A stretch of 64,000 nucleotides of DNA. Source: Russula earlei (Eukaryota > Basidiomycota > Agaricomycetes > Russulales > Russulaceae). The stretch lies in contig JAGFNK010000154.1 of the NCBI GenBank assembly GCA_025769875.1, positions 1-64,000 of the forward strand. The letters run 5' to 3'. This document shows, one piece after another, positions 10,183-20,369 of the stretch. A program made the translations under genes and the position numbers. The notes under the pieces were generated by a model. It saw only the letters and a program-made list of their open reading frames with translations. It made no database searches and was not told the DNA's origin. Within the stretch, counting starts at the first letter, position 1, and every line of letters starts with the position of its first letter.

Positions 10183-11679
10183 ATGCCAAGTGAACTCCAA
10201 AAGGAGTGGAAAGATGCTTGTCGCGAGGAGTTGGAATCCCTCCGCAGACGCAAAGTCTTCGAACTAGTCGATCCTCCCAAGGATCGCAAAATAATCAAAA
10301 ATAGATGGGTATTCGACCTTAAGTCTGATGGTCATAAAAAAGCCAGACTAGTCGCCAAAGGCTTCTCCCAAGTAGAAGGCATTGACTATGACGAAATATT
10401 CTCACCTGTGGTACGGTTTGAGACAGTCCGCCTGATGATTGCGCTTGCAGCGCTCAAAAACTGGCACATTAGCGGACTAGACGTCAAGACTGCCTTTCTC
10501 TATGGTGAGCTCGAAGAAGAGCTCTATATGGAGCAGCCTGAAGGCTTCAAAATAAAAGGCCAAGAGCGTAAAGTCATGCGCCTTAAACGCGCAATATATG
10601 GACTCAAGCAAGCGGCACTTGCTTGGTGGAAAGCCCTTGACAAGTCCATGGCCTCGCTCGGCCTTATTCGCCTCATGTCTGACTCTGGGCTCTTTGTTAG
10701 TAAAGACAAGAGCATCATAGCCATCGTCTATGTTGATGATGTGCTCTTCTTTGGAGCAGATAAAAAACAAATCAATAAAACAAAGGAGCGCTTTATGAAG
10801 CTCTGGGAATGTCGAGATCTGGGCGATGCCCAAGAATTTCTACGCATGCGCATCATACGCAAGTCTGAGCAAATACATCTGGACCAGACTGAGTATCTAA
10901 GGAAAGTGCTGCAGCGTTTCGACTTGCTTAACGCAAACCCTGCTCCTACTCCACTACCAGAGGGCTATCACCCCTCTCCCAACACTTCCGCTGCTGACCC
11001 AGCCTTGCGGTCAAAATTCCAGCAGGTTATAGGATCACTCCTATACATAATGCTTGGAACGCGTCCAGACATAGCCTTTGCTGTCACTAAGTTGTCGCAA
11101 CATGCTGCCAATCCCTCAGAGGATCATTTAAATCATGCATACTATATTTGCCGATACCTCTTGGGAACCGCCAATTATGCCTTGGTCTATGATGGACCAT
11201 CTAATGGCGGCCTAATGGCATATGCTGACTCTGACTGGGCTTCTGATCCGACTAATCGGAAGTCCACTACAGGCTATATGGTGAACCTGGCTGGAGCAAT
11301 ATTTTCGTGGAACTCACGAGCGCAGAAAACAGTCGCGCTCTCCTCCACTGAAGCCGAGTACATGTCGCTCTCTGACACGAGCAGACAGTTAGTTTGGATT
11401 AAATCCTTACTAACAGAACTTGGCATCAATCTTGCTCCCATCCCACTGTTCGGTGATAATCAAGGCTCAATATTCTTAGCCTCCAACCCTGTACAAGAAA
11501 AGCGCATCAAACACATTGATTTGCGCTATCACTTCATTCGTGAAGTCATACAAAATAAACAGGTGGAGCTATTCTTTATTGAAGGGGCTAACAACCCAGC
11601 CGACATGTTCACCAAGAACCTTGGTCGCGTCAAGTTCCTCAAATTCAGGGAGCAACTAGGACTAACGTTCTACCCCTGA
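10183..11679 (+). CDS. Element 2 reverse transcriptase and RNase H
   Basis: 498-aa uninterrupted domain pair. RT (residues ~1-250) has WRWVF-like NRWVFDLKSDG, KARLVAKGFSQVEGIDYDE, the conserved LDVKTAFLYGELEEELYMEQPEGF, and the catalytic IVYVDDVLFFG. RNase H follows with GSLLYIMLGTRPDIAFAV, SWNSRAQKTVALSSTEAEYMS, FGDNQGSIFLASNP and the terminal NNPADMFTKNL. These enzymes copy the element RNA to cDNA in the particle. The ATG at 10183 is internal to the polyprotein, since the real reading frame would continue from gag across the one-base break near 10150. The stop lies 49 bp before the 3' LTR. Confidence 0.93.
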   Translation: MPSELQKEWKDACREELESLRRRKVFELVDPPKDRKIIKNRWVFDLKSDGHKKARLVAKGFSQVEGIDYDEIFSPVVRFETVRLMIALAALKNWHISGLDVKTAFLYGELEEELYMEQPEGFKIKGQERKVMRLKRAIYGLKQAALAWWKALDKSMASLGLIRLMSDSGLFVSKDKSIIAIVYVDDVLFFGADKKQINKTKERFMKLWECRDLGDAQEFLRMRIIRKSEQIHLDQTEYLRKVLQRFDLLNANPAPTPLPEGYHPSPNTSAADPALRSKFQQVIGSLLYIMLGTRPDIAFAVTKLSQHAANPSEDHLNHAYYICRYLLGTANYALVYDGPSNGGLMAYADSDWASDPTNRKSTTGYMVNLAGAIFSWNSRAQKTVALSSTEAEYMSLSDTSRQLVWIKSLLTELGINLAPIPLFGDNQGSIFLASNPVQEKRIKHIDLRYHFIREVIQNKQVELFFIEGANNPADMFTKNLGRVKFLKFREQLGLTFYP

Positions 11680-11728
11680 ATGTGGGAAAATGCTCACGGC
11701 ATCTACCAATGCACTTAGCAAGGGGGAG

Positions 11729-12113
11729 TGTTGAACCGGAACCCGAACGGATCAAAGAAGGCGAAGACCTTCATACAAGGTTCAAGATCCGCTCATAGAT
11801 GTTACGTGTTAGACAGAACTTTAGTATATGCACTTATGGCAATAGGGTTACGCATAGTACGCTATCTATCACAAGATGCAGCCTTATGCTGCATCTAGAA
11901 TGTTTCCACATCACGCGTCACTTAATGCGCGATATAGTGGACACCTGTAGTCACCTCTTTTGGACTTAGGAACAGCCCTGGGTCATAGAGGTATAAATAC
12001 CATACTTGTAGACGAGTATACACATCGCTCTACACCCCAATATCACTTGAGCATTAGCACAACCTCTAAGGTGGGTTGCTTGGCCTGTTAGCTGCGCTCT
12101 ATGCTGCGCAACA
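11729..12113 (+). repeat. 3' LTR of element 2
   Basis: 385 bp, nearly identical to the 5' LTR. Followed by the target duplication ACCAG (12114-12118). Confidence 0.96.
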
Positions 12114-12502
12114 ACCAGTCTGGCTTTGTAGCGGTCCAGGGTGCCATCAGCATTGTGTTTCACCTTCATGAACCATCTAAAACCAATGGCATGCTTCCCA
12201 GGGGGCAATGTGATGATTTCCCAGGTGCCATTGACTCTGTGGGCCTCCATCTCCTCTTTGCATGCCTTATGCCACAGATCGGCATCAGGGCATCTCTGGG
12301 ACTGTGAGTAGGAGTGTGGCTTGATCACAGAGGATGATTGCACATTCAGGGGGTCGTGTGGATCATCTGAGTCACTCTCGTCTTCATCTGATGAGGGGAC
12401 AGCTGGAGTGGGGTCTCTGATCTGCCTGTAGTGCTGTGGCACGACCCATTGCTCAGGTAGCCACTCTTCCCTAGGTTGCCTAAGGCGCTGAGAGCGATGA
12501 GG

Positions 12503-12752
12503 TGTTGGAGCTATAGGGATGATAGCTCAGTCTTGTGTGTAAAAGACTATATTGGTTAGTTATCTAACCTATAGGGATGATAGCTATGTACAGCATTAGC
12601 TTTAAAGGAGTGTAAAGGAATGTGTAGTACTGACCTCAGTCTTGTGTGTAAAAGACTGAGGAAACGAACACAATAACTAAATTATTCTAATTATTTACAC
12701 ATACGGTCCGGATTGTCCGTTCGCACAGCACTTAGTGGCTGCACGTCCAACA
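12503..12752 (-). repeat. 3' LTR of element 4
   Basis: 250 bp, TGTTGGAGC..GTCCAACA. It holds two internal direct repeats: CTATAGGGATGATAGCT at 12511-12527 and 12569-12585, and CTCAGTCTTGTGTGTAAAAG at about 12526 and 12631. A purine tract (minus-strand GAGGGGGCA) adjoins it at 12753-12761. Confidence 0.93.
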
Positions 12753-12837
12753 TGCCCCCTCAGACCAAGTGGTGCGCATTTACTCCTCCCATCTCCATTG
12801 TGAAACCTTTGTGCTTCTTGTGGCTGGGACCTCTTTT

Positions 12838-13425
12838 TCAATACATCAGTTTCTTCCTCTTCTGATGGGGTGTAAGCAAGATCGGTCCCCTGCAAGTTGA
12901 CTGCTGCAAGAAGTGGTGTTGTGCCTCAGTATGTTTGGTGCAGTCATGGAACTTGGGGTTCCTGCCAGATGGCAATGGTTGACTGGTTGTCGATGTGAGG
13001 GTTGTGAGGAGATGGGTATCTTGACCCAATCCAGTGAGTAGTTGCCTCAGCCTTGTGGCTTCTTTGGCGGTGCATGTGCCTGTGGTGTGCTCTGCCTCAG
13101 TGCTCAAGGGTGCAACCAGCAGCTCCAGTTTTCTGGTCCAGTTGGGGTCGACATATCCGACTGAGATCAGCTGGGTGCCGGAGTTGCACTGGAAGGTCAG
13201 GCAGTGATTACTTGTACCTCAGATGCGCTGGGTCACATGGTTGCATGTGCATTTGTAGTTGTTCCCTGGGCATGATTCCATGAAGATCTCATCCATCTGC
13301 TCTCCGTCTAGGTAGGCAGGCTTAATGTCCATCTGATGGGCTTCAAGACTTCGTTCAGCAGCGGGGGACGGGGTGCAAGGGAGTGCCAGTCTTTTGACGG
13401 CATGACTTTGTCGGGGTCGTTGCCC
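12838..13425 (-). pseudogene. Element 4 RT remnant and RNase H fragment
   Basis: The minus-strand piece 13107-12838 contains LSTEAEHTTGTCTAKEATRLRQLLTGLGQD, recognisable as RNase H (compare the usual LSTEAEYMA..). Just upstream is a short RT scrap (HQMDIKPAYLDGEQMDEIFME, around 13270-13345). Most of RT, including any YVDD, is deleted, so the element cannot be autonomous. Confidence 0.75.
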
Positions 13426-14644
13426 TCAACTTAGGTGAGTCCCTGCATGATGACATGGGCCTTGCATGTTTGAGTATTTCGATTTGACCCCCTTTTCATT
13501 TAGAAGGTCTGATTGCTTCCCCACTGCGGCTCCGTTCTGTGGGCACGGCACGGTTTTGGGAACACCTGTGTCTTCGGACATGTGTTTCTCCTCATTGTGC
13601 ACCTTTGCCCACTCTGCAGAATCTGCACGGGCTGTCGCCTCAGCATAGGACTTGGGATTAGCTGGCAACATTTTGTGTGCCACATTTCCCTGCTCAGTAC
13701 ATTTCATTTGGTGCTCATGCGGGATGGCGGAATGGCAAGTGTCCTTGTCGTGGACAGGTGCACGTGTGGCACATTTGGGGAACATTTCAGATTGTGAAGA
13801 ATCTAGGTCCTTGGGTGCATTGTTATCGCATTGCTGTGTGTCTTGCAGTTCAGCATGCGATGCCTTTTCCACTTCTCCTTCATTTGGCTCCTCCACTTTG
13901 TCGCCTTGGTCGGGTGTGAGCGTGTGTGTGATGCACTTTGGTGGTCCCATGGCAGATTGCGCAGGCGAGTCTTCTGCCTTGTGAACTGCGAGCTGACTTT
14001 GTGGTGTTTCATGCTGAGCAGGTGGAATTGCGTCCACTATGATGCTCTGCGGTTTGGCGTGTGGTGCCATTTCCGCTTCCACTTCATCCAACTCCTCCAC
14101 TTTGTCACCATGGTCAAGTGTGAGCACGCGCGTAGCACGCTTTGGTCATCCTGTGGTGGATTGCACAGGTGGGCTTTCTGCCTTGTGAGTTGTAGGCTGA
14201 CTATGTGGTGCTGCAGGCTTAACAGGAAGGGCATCGCCTGCTCCGACGCCTTGCGGTTTGGGGTGCGGCAACTGTTCTGCACTGTCCACCTGTCTCAGGC
14301 TGAACAGGCAGAAGCTTGTCTGCTCTGATGCCTTGCAGCTTTGCATGCAGTGGCACTTCCACGCTGTCCACCGGTTTTGCCTTCTCTGCCCCCTCAATTC
14401 TGCTCTCCTTTCCCCATCCCTGGCGCTTTCGGCTGCATCGTCAAATTTGAGGATCACACGCTTGATGCACGATGCAGGGCCCCCTTCATTGAATATGACA
14501 TCGCAGGGTTCAGGGATGTGGGGGGTGGTGTGATGTGCAGGCTTGTATGCCTGATGGTTATATGTGTGGCCTGGGAACATGTGCACCAGTGACCTTCAGG
14601 TCAGCTTGGTGAGTCTCTTCTCTGGGGCGGGCATGGACACGTGC
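13426..14644 (-). pseudogene. Element 4 integrase tail and repetitive integrase-RT linker
   Basis: 14644-14450 is the integrase C-terminal tail (SMPAPEKRLTKL, HMFPGHTYNHQAYK, RDVIFNEGG-like CDVIFNEGG). The linker that follows (14450-13426) contains a degenerate repeat of about 65-75 residues, visible as QSQLAVHKAEDSPAQSAMG / SQPTTHKAESPPVQSTTG and as DQGDKVEEPNEGEVEKASHAELQ / DHGDKVEELDEVEAEMAPHAKPQ. The last residues (AEATARADSAEWAKVHNEE) are the start of RT. Linker expansion is unusual and probably tolerated because the linker is unstructured. Confidence 0.75.
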
Positions 14645-15240
14645 TGTTACAGCGTTGCAGCCATAAGAGCGTTAGCTCAAGATTCAGTGGGGGCCAAGTC
14701 CCTGTGACTTGGTTCAAGGGGTTCAGTGGGGCTGGCTCAAGGAGACCGGGTTAAAGGTTTATCATCTCAAGGCTGAGTCAGATAATGACTCAGTCCGCAG
14801 ACAGAGTCGATCTTCTGGTTTCACAGAAGAGGAGGACGATGAGAGAGAGGCAGAGGAGGAAAAGGAACACAAGGGTTCCTTGAGGTGTGCTTAGGTCAAG
14901 CAGAGTGTAGGCCAGCACAAGCAAGTTGTGATTGAGAGAGTGTACAGGGCAAGGGATGCGACAGGGAATGGGACAAAGCTAAGCTTGGGGCATTCCCCAG
15001 CTTCCACAGGTGCTTAAATACTGTATCTAGTGAGGCTGTACAGTACCATACACGGAACAATAGATAATATTAAACCAATAGCAAAAAGGAGCTCAAACAA
15101 TAAGTGAAACACAAGGATGAAACAATAGGGACCATCAACATCAAGGGGTGAAACAGTAACCATGAACAATAGGTGAAACACAAGGGTGAAACAATAAGAA
15201 GTGAAATAGGGATGAACCGAAAGAGGGGTAGATTACAACA
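14645..15240 (+). mobile_element. Solo LTR, family Z copy A
   Basis: 596 bp, TGTTACAGC..GATTACAACA, inserted in element 4's integrase tail. The flanks CGTGC (14640-14644) and CATGC (15241-15245) are a target duplication differing by one CG-to-CA change. The reverse complement recurs at 23557-24144 and, truncated, at 33436-33977. No internal coding region is present, so it is a recombination product of a full element. Confidence 0.88.
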
Positions 15241-15526
15241 CATGCATTCTGAGGGCATGTGGCCGAGGGAGGTTGGGATGATTCCTGCACCTTGTCTCTT
15301 CGGGCGTCAGGTCATCCAAGGCGCATGTGGATGGTTTTGTGTCTGTATGCATCACCCGGACCCTATTAAGAGGTGTCTGGGTCGCGCATTCTGTGACTTT
15401 GATGTGTTGTGGCATACCCAGGGTGTTAATTTGATGCATGCATCCCCTTTCAGCTAGGGATGTTTGTGCTTCTCACCCAGTGTGATCGCCCCCTCCATCC
15501 AATCGGAGGGTCTTCAAGCATTGGCT
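15241..15526 (-). pseudogene. Element 4 integrase fragment between two solo LTRs
   Basis: The minus strand encodes LKTLRLDGGGDHTG (integrase core second Asp), then LAERGCMHQINTLGMPQHIKVTECATQTPLNR, equivalent to the usual PQHNGVAER segment, and TPEE..NHPNLPRPHALRMH leading into the tail beyond solo LTR A. Stops and frame breaks make it a pseudogene. Confidence 0.75.
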
Positions 15527-16404
15527 GGTTGTGGGCTCAACGCACATGGTGTGCAGTTGGTGTTATTTTCCTTTTACGTCTACTTCTTACCTCTTACTAT
15601 GGACTGCTTGCTTGCATACATCCCTTTATTTACTGGTCTTGTGATCTCTTACATCTCGTGATCCCTTCTGTGTTATCATGTGATCCATACACGTCCAGGT
15701 AACACTGGATTGCTGTTACTTTCCCTTTGTTTGGTTCTTTTCCCATTTATATTCACTTCTTAGTTTCAACTGTGCAATGCTGCGCACCTACTGTGCAGCA
15801 CAGTTACTTGGTTCTGACTCATTCGTGGCCTCATTCCTATGACTCCTACTATACTAGTAGCACAGTCAAAGCGCAGCTATTGCTGCGCTTCTCCTGTATA
15901 TATAAAGCTCAGTACTTTGTGACCAAAGCCCTAAGCTTGGTCTCTTGTAGAATCCAACCTACTCTTGTCCAAACATATTTGCCTGCAACCCACTTTGCTC
16001 CTAATCCTCAAACCACATCCACCTCTCCATTTCATCAACTCTCAACACACCATCTACCATCTACTCTTTGCCTTCCCCTTCCTTCCCTAAGAGTCTCTCT
16101 TCACTCTCCTGAGAAGAGCTCTCCTCCTTTAAGACCTACCTTCCTCTACTCTCTCTGCATTGTTCAAGGTCCCCGATGGACTTGAACGCATATAGCTAGT
16201 GGAACCAGCCCTAGTCTATCCCATTACAAACTTACCCTAGCTTCTCAACGGACTGAGTCATACTAGGAAGGGTCTATTGGCCATAACCTGTTTAGCATAA
16301 AACACTTCGACCGCTGCAGGGATCTTTACTCATTATACACAGGAACCAGCCTGTTTCTTGAACACCTCTCTATCACCAACTTGTTTTCCGCTTGTGAACT
16401 GACA
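15527..16404 (+). mobile_element. Solo LTR-like insertion, family X
   Basis: About 878 bp lying between two halves of element 4 integrase and flanked by TGGCT (15522-15526 and 16405-16409). The right end is ..TGAACTGACA; the left end reads GGTTGTGGGC rather than a TG start, so the terminal base may have mutated. A TATA box (TATATATAAAG) near 15895-15906 supports plus-strand LTR orientation. Joining the flanks restores the integrase alignment (KRKSEAPQHLQLSW to LKTLRLDGGGD) apart from a small frame change. The parent superfamily is unknown, possibly gypsy. Confidence 0.7.
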
Positions 16405-16969
16405 TGGCTAGTTACCATGACAGTTGGAGGTGCTGGGGCGCTTCTGATTTGCGCTTCAGCCTGCTGGCGTGTTTCTGCAGTTCTCTTTTTGCCCAGTCGG
16501 AAAACTGGGGTGTTCTAGTGGGTGATTTCCCACATGTGTCTGAGAAGGCCTGGAAGATTGTCATGTGCACGGTAAGCATGGCTTCAGTTTTGTGGCCATG
16601 TTCAGCAAGGGACAGGTCTGGCGTTGCTGACTTGGGTTTGACCATTTGGATGGCCATGATATATAGGTTGTTGTGTAATGTTCCCTCACAAATCAATTGG
16701 TTCTTGTTGTATATTCCACATGTTTCTCCCTGGAAATGCACTGCTACCCCACGTTGGACAAAATGGGAGACCGATAAGAGGTTCCCTTTGAGGTCTGGGA
16801 TGTACAGGACATCACAGAGTAATGCAATACTCCACACACTGTTTGTGTGCATCCGGACTCGTATTTGCCCGGTTCTGGTGGCGGTTATGGCACTATTGTT
16901 GCCTAAGGCAACTAGAATGGGTGATGCGAGTGGGGTGAGGTGTATGAACCAATCACAATGGGATGTCAT
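16405..16969 (-). pseudogene. Element 4 protease end and integrase middle
   Basis: Minus-strand 16969-16412. It contains the protease-side CDVLYIPDLKGNLLSVSHFVQRG, typical of copia protease C-termini, then GTLHNNLYIMAIQMVKP. After an apparent deletion of the integrase zinc region it continues with TVHMTIFQAFSDTCGKS and LKRKSEAPQHLQLSW from the integrase core. Confidence 0.8.
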
Positions 16970-17020
16970 GATGCGTGAGGTTCTAGAGTTGAGGAGCCAG
17001 CCATCTCTGAGATCAGTGGC

Positions 17021-18109
17021 TCAGAGCTGCTCCTGAGTCATGGCCGCATGGATTGGCTCATCTACAACTGCCTGATATAATGAGATGCTGTTATCAGATG
17101 TGGGGACGTATGTGATGGCAGCACTGGCTGGTAGCTGAGCTGCACATGTCGCTATGATGTGTGTGCTTGTGCTGGTCCCAGTGGTCGTGGGCATCGCTGT
17201 GTTGTGGGCACTTGTGCCAGTCATAGCAGGCATGGGCATTGCTGTGTTGTGTGTGATCATGCCAGTCCTAGCTGCTGCTGCTTTGTCCTCTGGTTTTCTG
17301 TGAATTTTCCAGCATTTGTGTGTATTGTGCCCCCTGCATCTGCAGTGAGTGCACTTTGATGTGCTTTTTTTGCTCTGTGCTTCCTGGTCCTTTCTCTTTT
17401 GGGCCACCTTTGCATGGTGAGGTGTGGCCATGTCATTGGTCAATCGGATCTGATGCTCCTCATGGAGGATGCAGTCCATGACATGCTCAGCTGTTAGATG
17501 GCTGGGCGGCGTTGAGTGGAGAGTGGCCTTGAGTTTGGCCATCTTTCCCGGTAGTGTGAGAATTAGCATCCAGATGAGGACTTTCTCGTCTATTGGGTAA
17601 CTGAATTTCTCGAGGGTTCGGGCAGTGTGTAGCTGTCATAATATCTGGGGAGCCATGGGTTCCATTTTGGTGAATGTAGCCCGGTATAGGTCCATCAGCA
17701 GGTGTGCGACGTGTTGCTCACCCTTCCCGGCAAAGTGCTTTTCAAGTGTGTCCCAAGTGTTTTTGGCTCCAGCAATGCCTAGGGCAGTGTCGAGAGCATG
17801 CCCATTTAACATGAGTAGAATGTGGGCATGTGTATCGCGATCTCTCTGCTCCCAGTCAGTGAAGCCGCTCAGGTCATTGCTGGGGTCTGGTTTTGAGTAT
17901 GTCCCATTTATGATTTCTATCAGGCTGTTTGTTTTGAACAGTGCCTCTATATTAGCTTTCCATTGCATGTACGTGACTGTGCCACCTTTGAAGAGTGGTC
18001 TGTCATAACCATGTTGGCCGCCCATGTAAGTTTTTCCCATGGCTCCTACAGTGGGAGCATGGCTGCCTCTTGAGGGTGCGACATTTGCGGTTGCTGTGGG
18101 GGCGCTCAT
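17021..18109 (-). pseudogene. Element 4 gag, one frame break
   Basis: 18109-17636 (157 aa) starts with an ATG 70 bp inside the LTR and carries YDRPLFKGGTVTYMQWKANIEALFKTNSL, a copia gag N-terminus. 17569-17021 continues in another frame with a CCHC knuckle CTHCRCRGHNTHKCWK near its middle and an Ala/Thr-rich repeat (TGTSAHNTAMPTTTGTSTSTH). The two halves fit one gag of about 350 residues broken between 17570 and 17636. Confidence 0.85.
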
Positions 18110-18163
18110 GGCATTTCGTTACGTGATTTGGAAGCTGGTGGGAGTTCATGATGTCAGGGACAA

Positions 18164-18178
18164 CCAGGTCTCATAATC
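18164..18178 (-). other. Primer-binding site of element 4 (elongator tRNA-Met anticodon arm)
   Basis: The plus strand reads CCAGGTCTCATAATC directly against the LTR. This matches the anticodon arm of an elongator tRNA-Met (the yeast one contains CAGUCUCAUAAUCUG) and not the initiator form used by the other copia elements here. Assignment to a specific tRNA is by recall of the yeast sequence. Confidence 0.7.
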
Positions 18179-18428
18179 TGTTGGAGCTATAGGGATGATA
18201 GCTCAGTCTTGTGTGTAAAAAACTATATTGGTTAGTTATCTAACCTATAGGGATGATAGCTATGTACAGCATTAGCTTTCAAGGAGTGTAAAGGAATGTG
18301 TAGTACTGACCTCAGTCTTGTGTGTAAAAGACTGAGGAAATGAACACGATAACTAAATTATTCTAATTATTTACATGTACGGTCCAGATTGTCTGTTCGC
18401 TCGGCACTTAGTGGCTGCACATCCAACA
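18179..18428 (-). repeat. 5' LTR of element 4
   Basis: 250 bp, partner of 12503-12752, followed by the duplication TGAGG at 18429-18433. Confidence 0.93.
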
Positions 18429-18638
18429 TGAGGGGCAGCTGAGATGACAGGAGGAGGTGTGGGTGATGGAGATGGTGTTCTAGGAGGGCCTGGATGAGCA
18501 GTGTGGAATATGGGAGATGATGGAGGTGAAGGGGAGTGAGCAGAAGGCAAGACAGAAGACATAGGCTGATCTCCCCCATGAATTGGCTGCTGTGAGCAAT
18601 AAAAGTCCTCTGGAGAGTCATCCAGGGTCTCTGGGAGA

Positions 18639-19466
18639 TGTTACGAACCAAGGCCAGGTCCTGACCATAGATGGTCCTATTTTACTCAAGAAAGACCTCT
18701 CTCACTTTACATTACCAACTCCCTTCCGTTTTCTGGGCTATCCCTCCTGCGGTGCAAGATATCGCTATTGCAAAGGCACTATAACACAACCAGGCACCCG
18801 TTTCCTAATCGGGTAATCATCGCGTGGCAGCCACATGGTCACCCAGCCACCAAGGACCCAAAACAGCAGCACAAACTCTTAGAAACTGTTGCATAACTCA
18901 TCTGACATCATCAAGGCTCCAATGACATCATGGCTGACTGAGCGACTCCACAGTGACCTCATAAGCTCACTAAGCGCTCCACAGTGACATCATAATGATG
19001 TCATCACTCCACAATGATCAGTAATGCGCTCAGTAAGCCTGAAACTTGACACAAGCAAGTTTATGCCTCTGTAGTCCTATTGGGTGGTACCAAAGGGTCT
19101 AGAATAGTTCCAGTTCTTTGTAAGCGACCCTGTACACTGTATATAAGCCCCAATGAAGTATGGCAGTCGTCAGACTGTCCATTTTTGATACTCTCATCTT
19201 CCTGGGTACTCCCCTGCGACTGCTCAGTCTAAAGTCCTCCCTCGTCCTCAAGGTACTCTTCAACGACTGCCTTGTTTAAAGCCTCTTGCTGCACTGGCCT
19301 CTACTCTTCGCCTCTGCCTCTTGCAACACGTACCAGTCCCCATCTGGTATCTTCTAGTTGTTTGGCTCGTCCTCCTGTTCAATGCCGTTTACGCCGCGTA
19401 CCGTCTGTTCCAACCCTTGCCCACCTGCTCCTGAGTCCTTAGTGATCAGCAGTATGTGTCTTGACA
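18639..19466 (+). mobile_element. Solo LTR, family Y
   Basis: 828 bp, TGTTACGAACC..GTCTTGACA, flanked by GGAGA (18634-18638 and 19467-19471). Excision rejoins element 3's reading frame exactly (PPPFTCL to PETLDDSPEDF). A TATA box (TGTATATAAG) lies near 19138-19147. The 3' part (CCAGT..TCTGGTA, TAGTTGTTTGG, ..TGACA) resembles 24180-24476. Confidence 0.88.
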
Positions 19467-20361
19467 GGAGACATGTGAAGGGAGGGGGGGAGTCCAATAA
19501 TGAATTGAGACGAGGGGGGGGTAATTGGGGTGCTGATTGTTTTTTGTTCATGAAGAAGCGCTCATCAAAGTCAGCTCTTTCTGAAATGATCACCTTCTTG
19601 GTGACAGGATTGTAGAATTTCCATGCCTTGTACCCCTGAGGGTATCCAATGAAGATGCACTTCTCCATGTGCACTCCTAGGCTTCCAAGTGGTCTCTTGT
19701 CCCTCTGAATGAGCACATAAGCAGTACATCCCCAGACCTGAACCATAGAGAGATCTGGCTTAGTCCCATAGAAAGATTCATGAGGAGTACTGTTGCTCAG
19801 TGCTGTGGTGGTGATCCTGTTGCTAACAGAGATGAATGCAGCCAGTGCTTCACCCCAGAATGATGTGGGCATCCCAGACTCAAAGAGCATAGAGATAACA
19901 CCTTCCTCCATTGTCCTGTTGGCCATCTCTGCCACACCATTCTGCTGGGGTCGATTCCTAGCTGTGTGCTGCCTCTGGATGCCATGATCTATGCAGAAAG
20001 AGTCAAACTCTCTAGACATGTACTCCCCACCCTTGTCATCTCTCAGTTTGCCTAGCCTCTGTCCTGTGACATTCTCAGCCCAAGATTTGAACTGTTTGAA
20101 GGCCATGAATGTCTCTGATTTGTGCTTTAGGAGATAGACAGCTTTAAAGCGAGAGAAGTCATCAATAAAGGTGACCCAGTAGCAATATCCCTGAGCTGTT
20201 TGGACCTTTGTAGGGCCATGCACATCACTGTGGACAAGCTGGAGAGGCCTGGATGCTCTAGAGGATGAAGTTGGGAAGGGATCTGCATGCATCTTTCCAG
20301 CTTTACAGGCTTCAAATACTGGATCAGGATCAGCTTGAGAATCAAGTCTGAGTCCTGTCAC
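19354..20361 (-). pseudogene. Element 3 integrase
   Basis: The reading frame is open from 20361 to beyond 19471. It has the end of the zinc region (CKAGKMHADPF), the core catalytic residues in LVHSDVHGP, LRDDKGGEY and RPQQNGVAEMANRTMEE, then the usual WGCTAYVLIQRDKR and ISERADFDERFF segment. Integrase inserts the cDNA in the nucleus. Residues after FTCL belong to the inserted LTR, not to integrase; the true continuation is at 18633 and below. Upstream at 20370 the frame is broken relative to the protease. Confidence 0.88.
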
Positions 20362-20369
20362 CAGGTTAC

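Larger units (their letters stand above)
6267..12113 (+). mobile_element. Full-length Ty1/copia retrotransposon, element 2
   Basis: 5847 bp, plus strand, with 385-bp LTRs at 6267-6651 and 11729-12113. The LTRs differ at about one position (A/G near 6565 versus its counterpart), so insertion is recent. The 5-bp target duplication ACCAG lies at 6262-6266 and 12114-12118, inside the RT gene of element 3. The primer site is at 6653-6665 and the polypurine tract AAGGGGGAG at 11720-11728. Gag, protease, integrase, RT and RNase H follow in copia order. Six single-base frame breaks interrupt gag-pol, so as written it is not autonomous. Element 5 and the solo LTR at 27266-27650 belong to the same family. 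Confidence 0.97.
5361..12442 (-). pseudogene. Element 3 reverse transcriptase, split by element 2
   Basis: The N-terminal RT half (12442-12114, with DLWHKACKEEMEAH and NGTWEIITLPPGKHAIG) and the rest (6266-5466) join at the element 2 target site inside the conserved [11 protein letters not shown] motif. The left piece runs through [16 protein letters not shown] and [13 protein letters not shown], then in a second frame through the RT C-terminus to LALTTRPDITFAAGVLARFNSNPG, where recognisable homology stops. A frame break lies near 5891, next to the YVDD-equivalent FVDDIAL. Non-functional. Confidence 0.88.
12503..18428 (-). mobile_element. Ty1/copia retrotransposon, element 4 (different family)
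   Basis: Minus-strand copia element with 250-bp LTRs at 12503-12752 and 18179-18428, flanked by the 5-bp duplication TGAGG (12498-12502 and 18429-18433) within element 3's integrase-RT linker. The LTRs differ at about 11 of 250 positions, mostly CG versus TG/CA. It retains gag, protease, partial integrase, a long repetitive linker, and only fragments of RT and RNase H. Two solo LTRs (14645-15240 and 15527-16404) are inserted in it. The primer site differs from the other copia elements here: it pairs with an elongator-type tRNA-Met anticodon arm. Confidence 0.95.

Noticed and set aside
6820..11679. Programmed +1 frameshifting between gag and pol of element 2
   Set aside because: Six shifts are too many, lie inside domains, and element 5 lacks the extra bases at the five sites where it can be compared.
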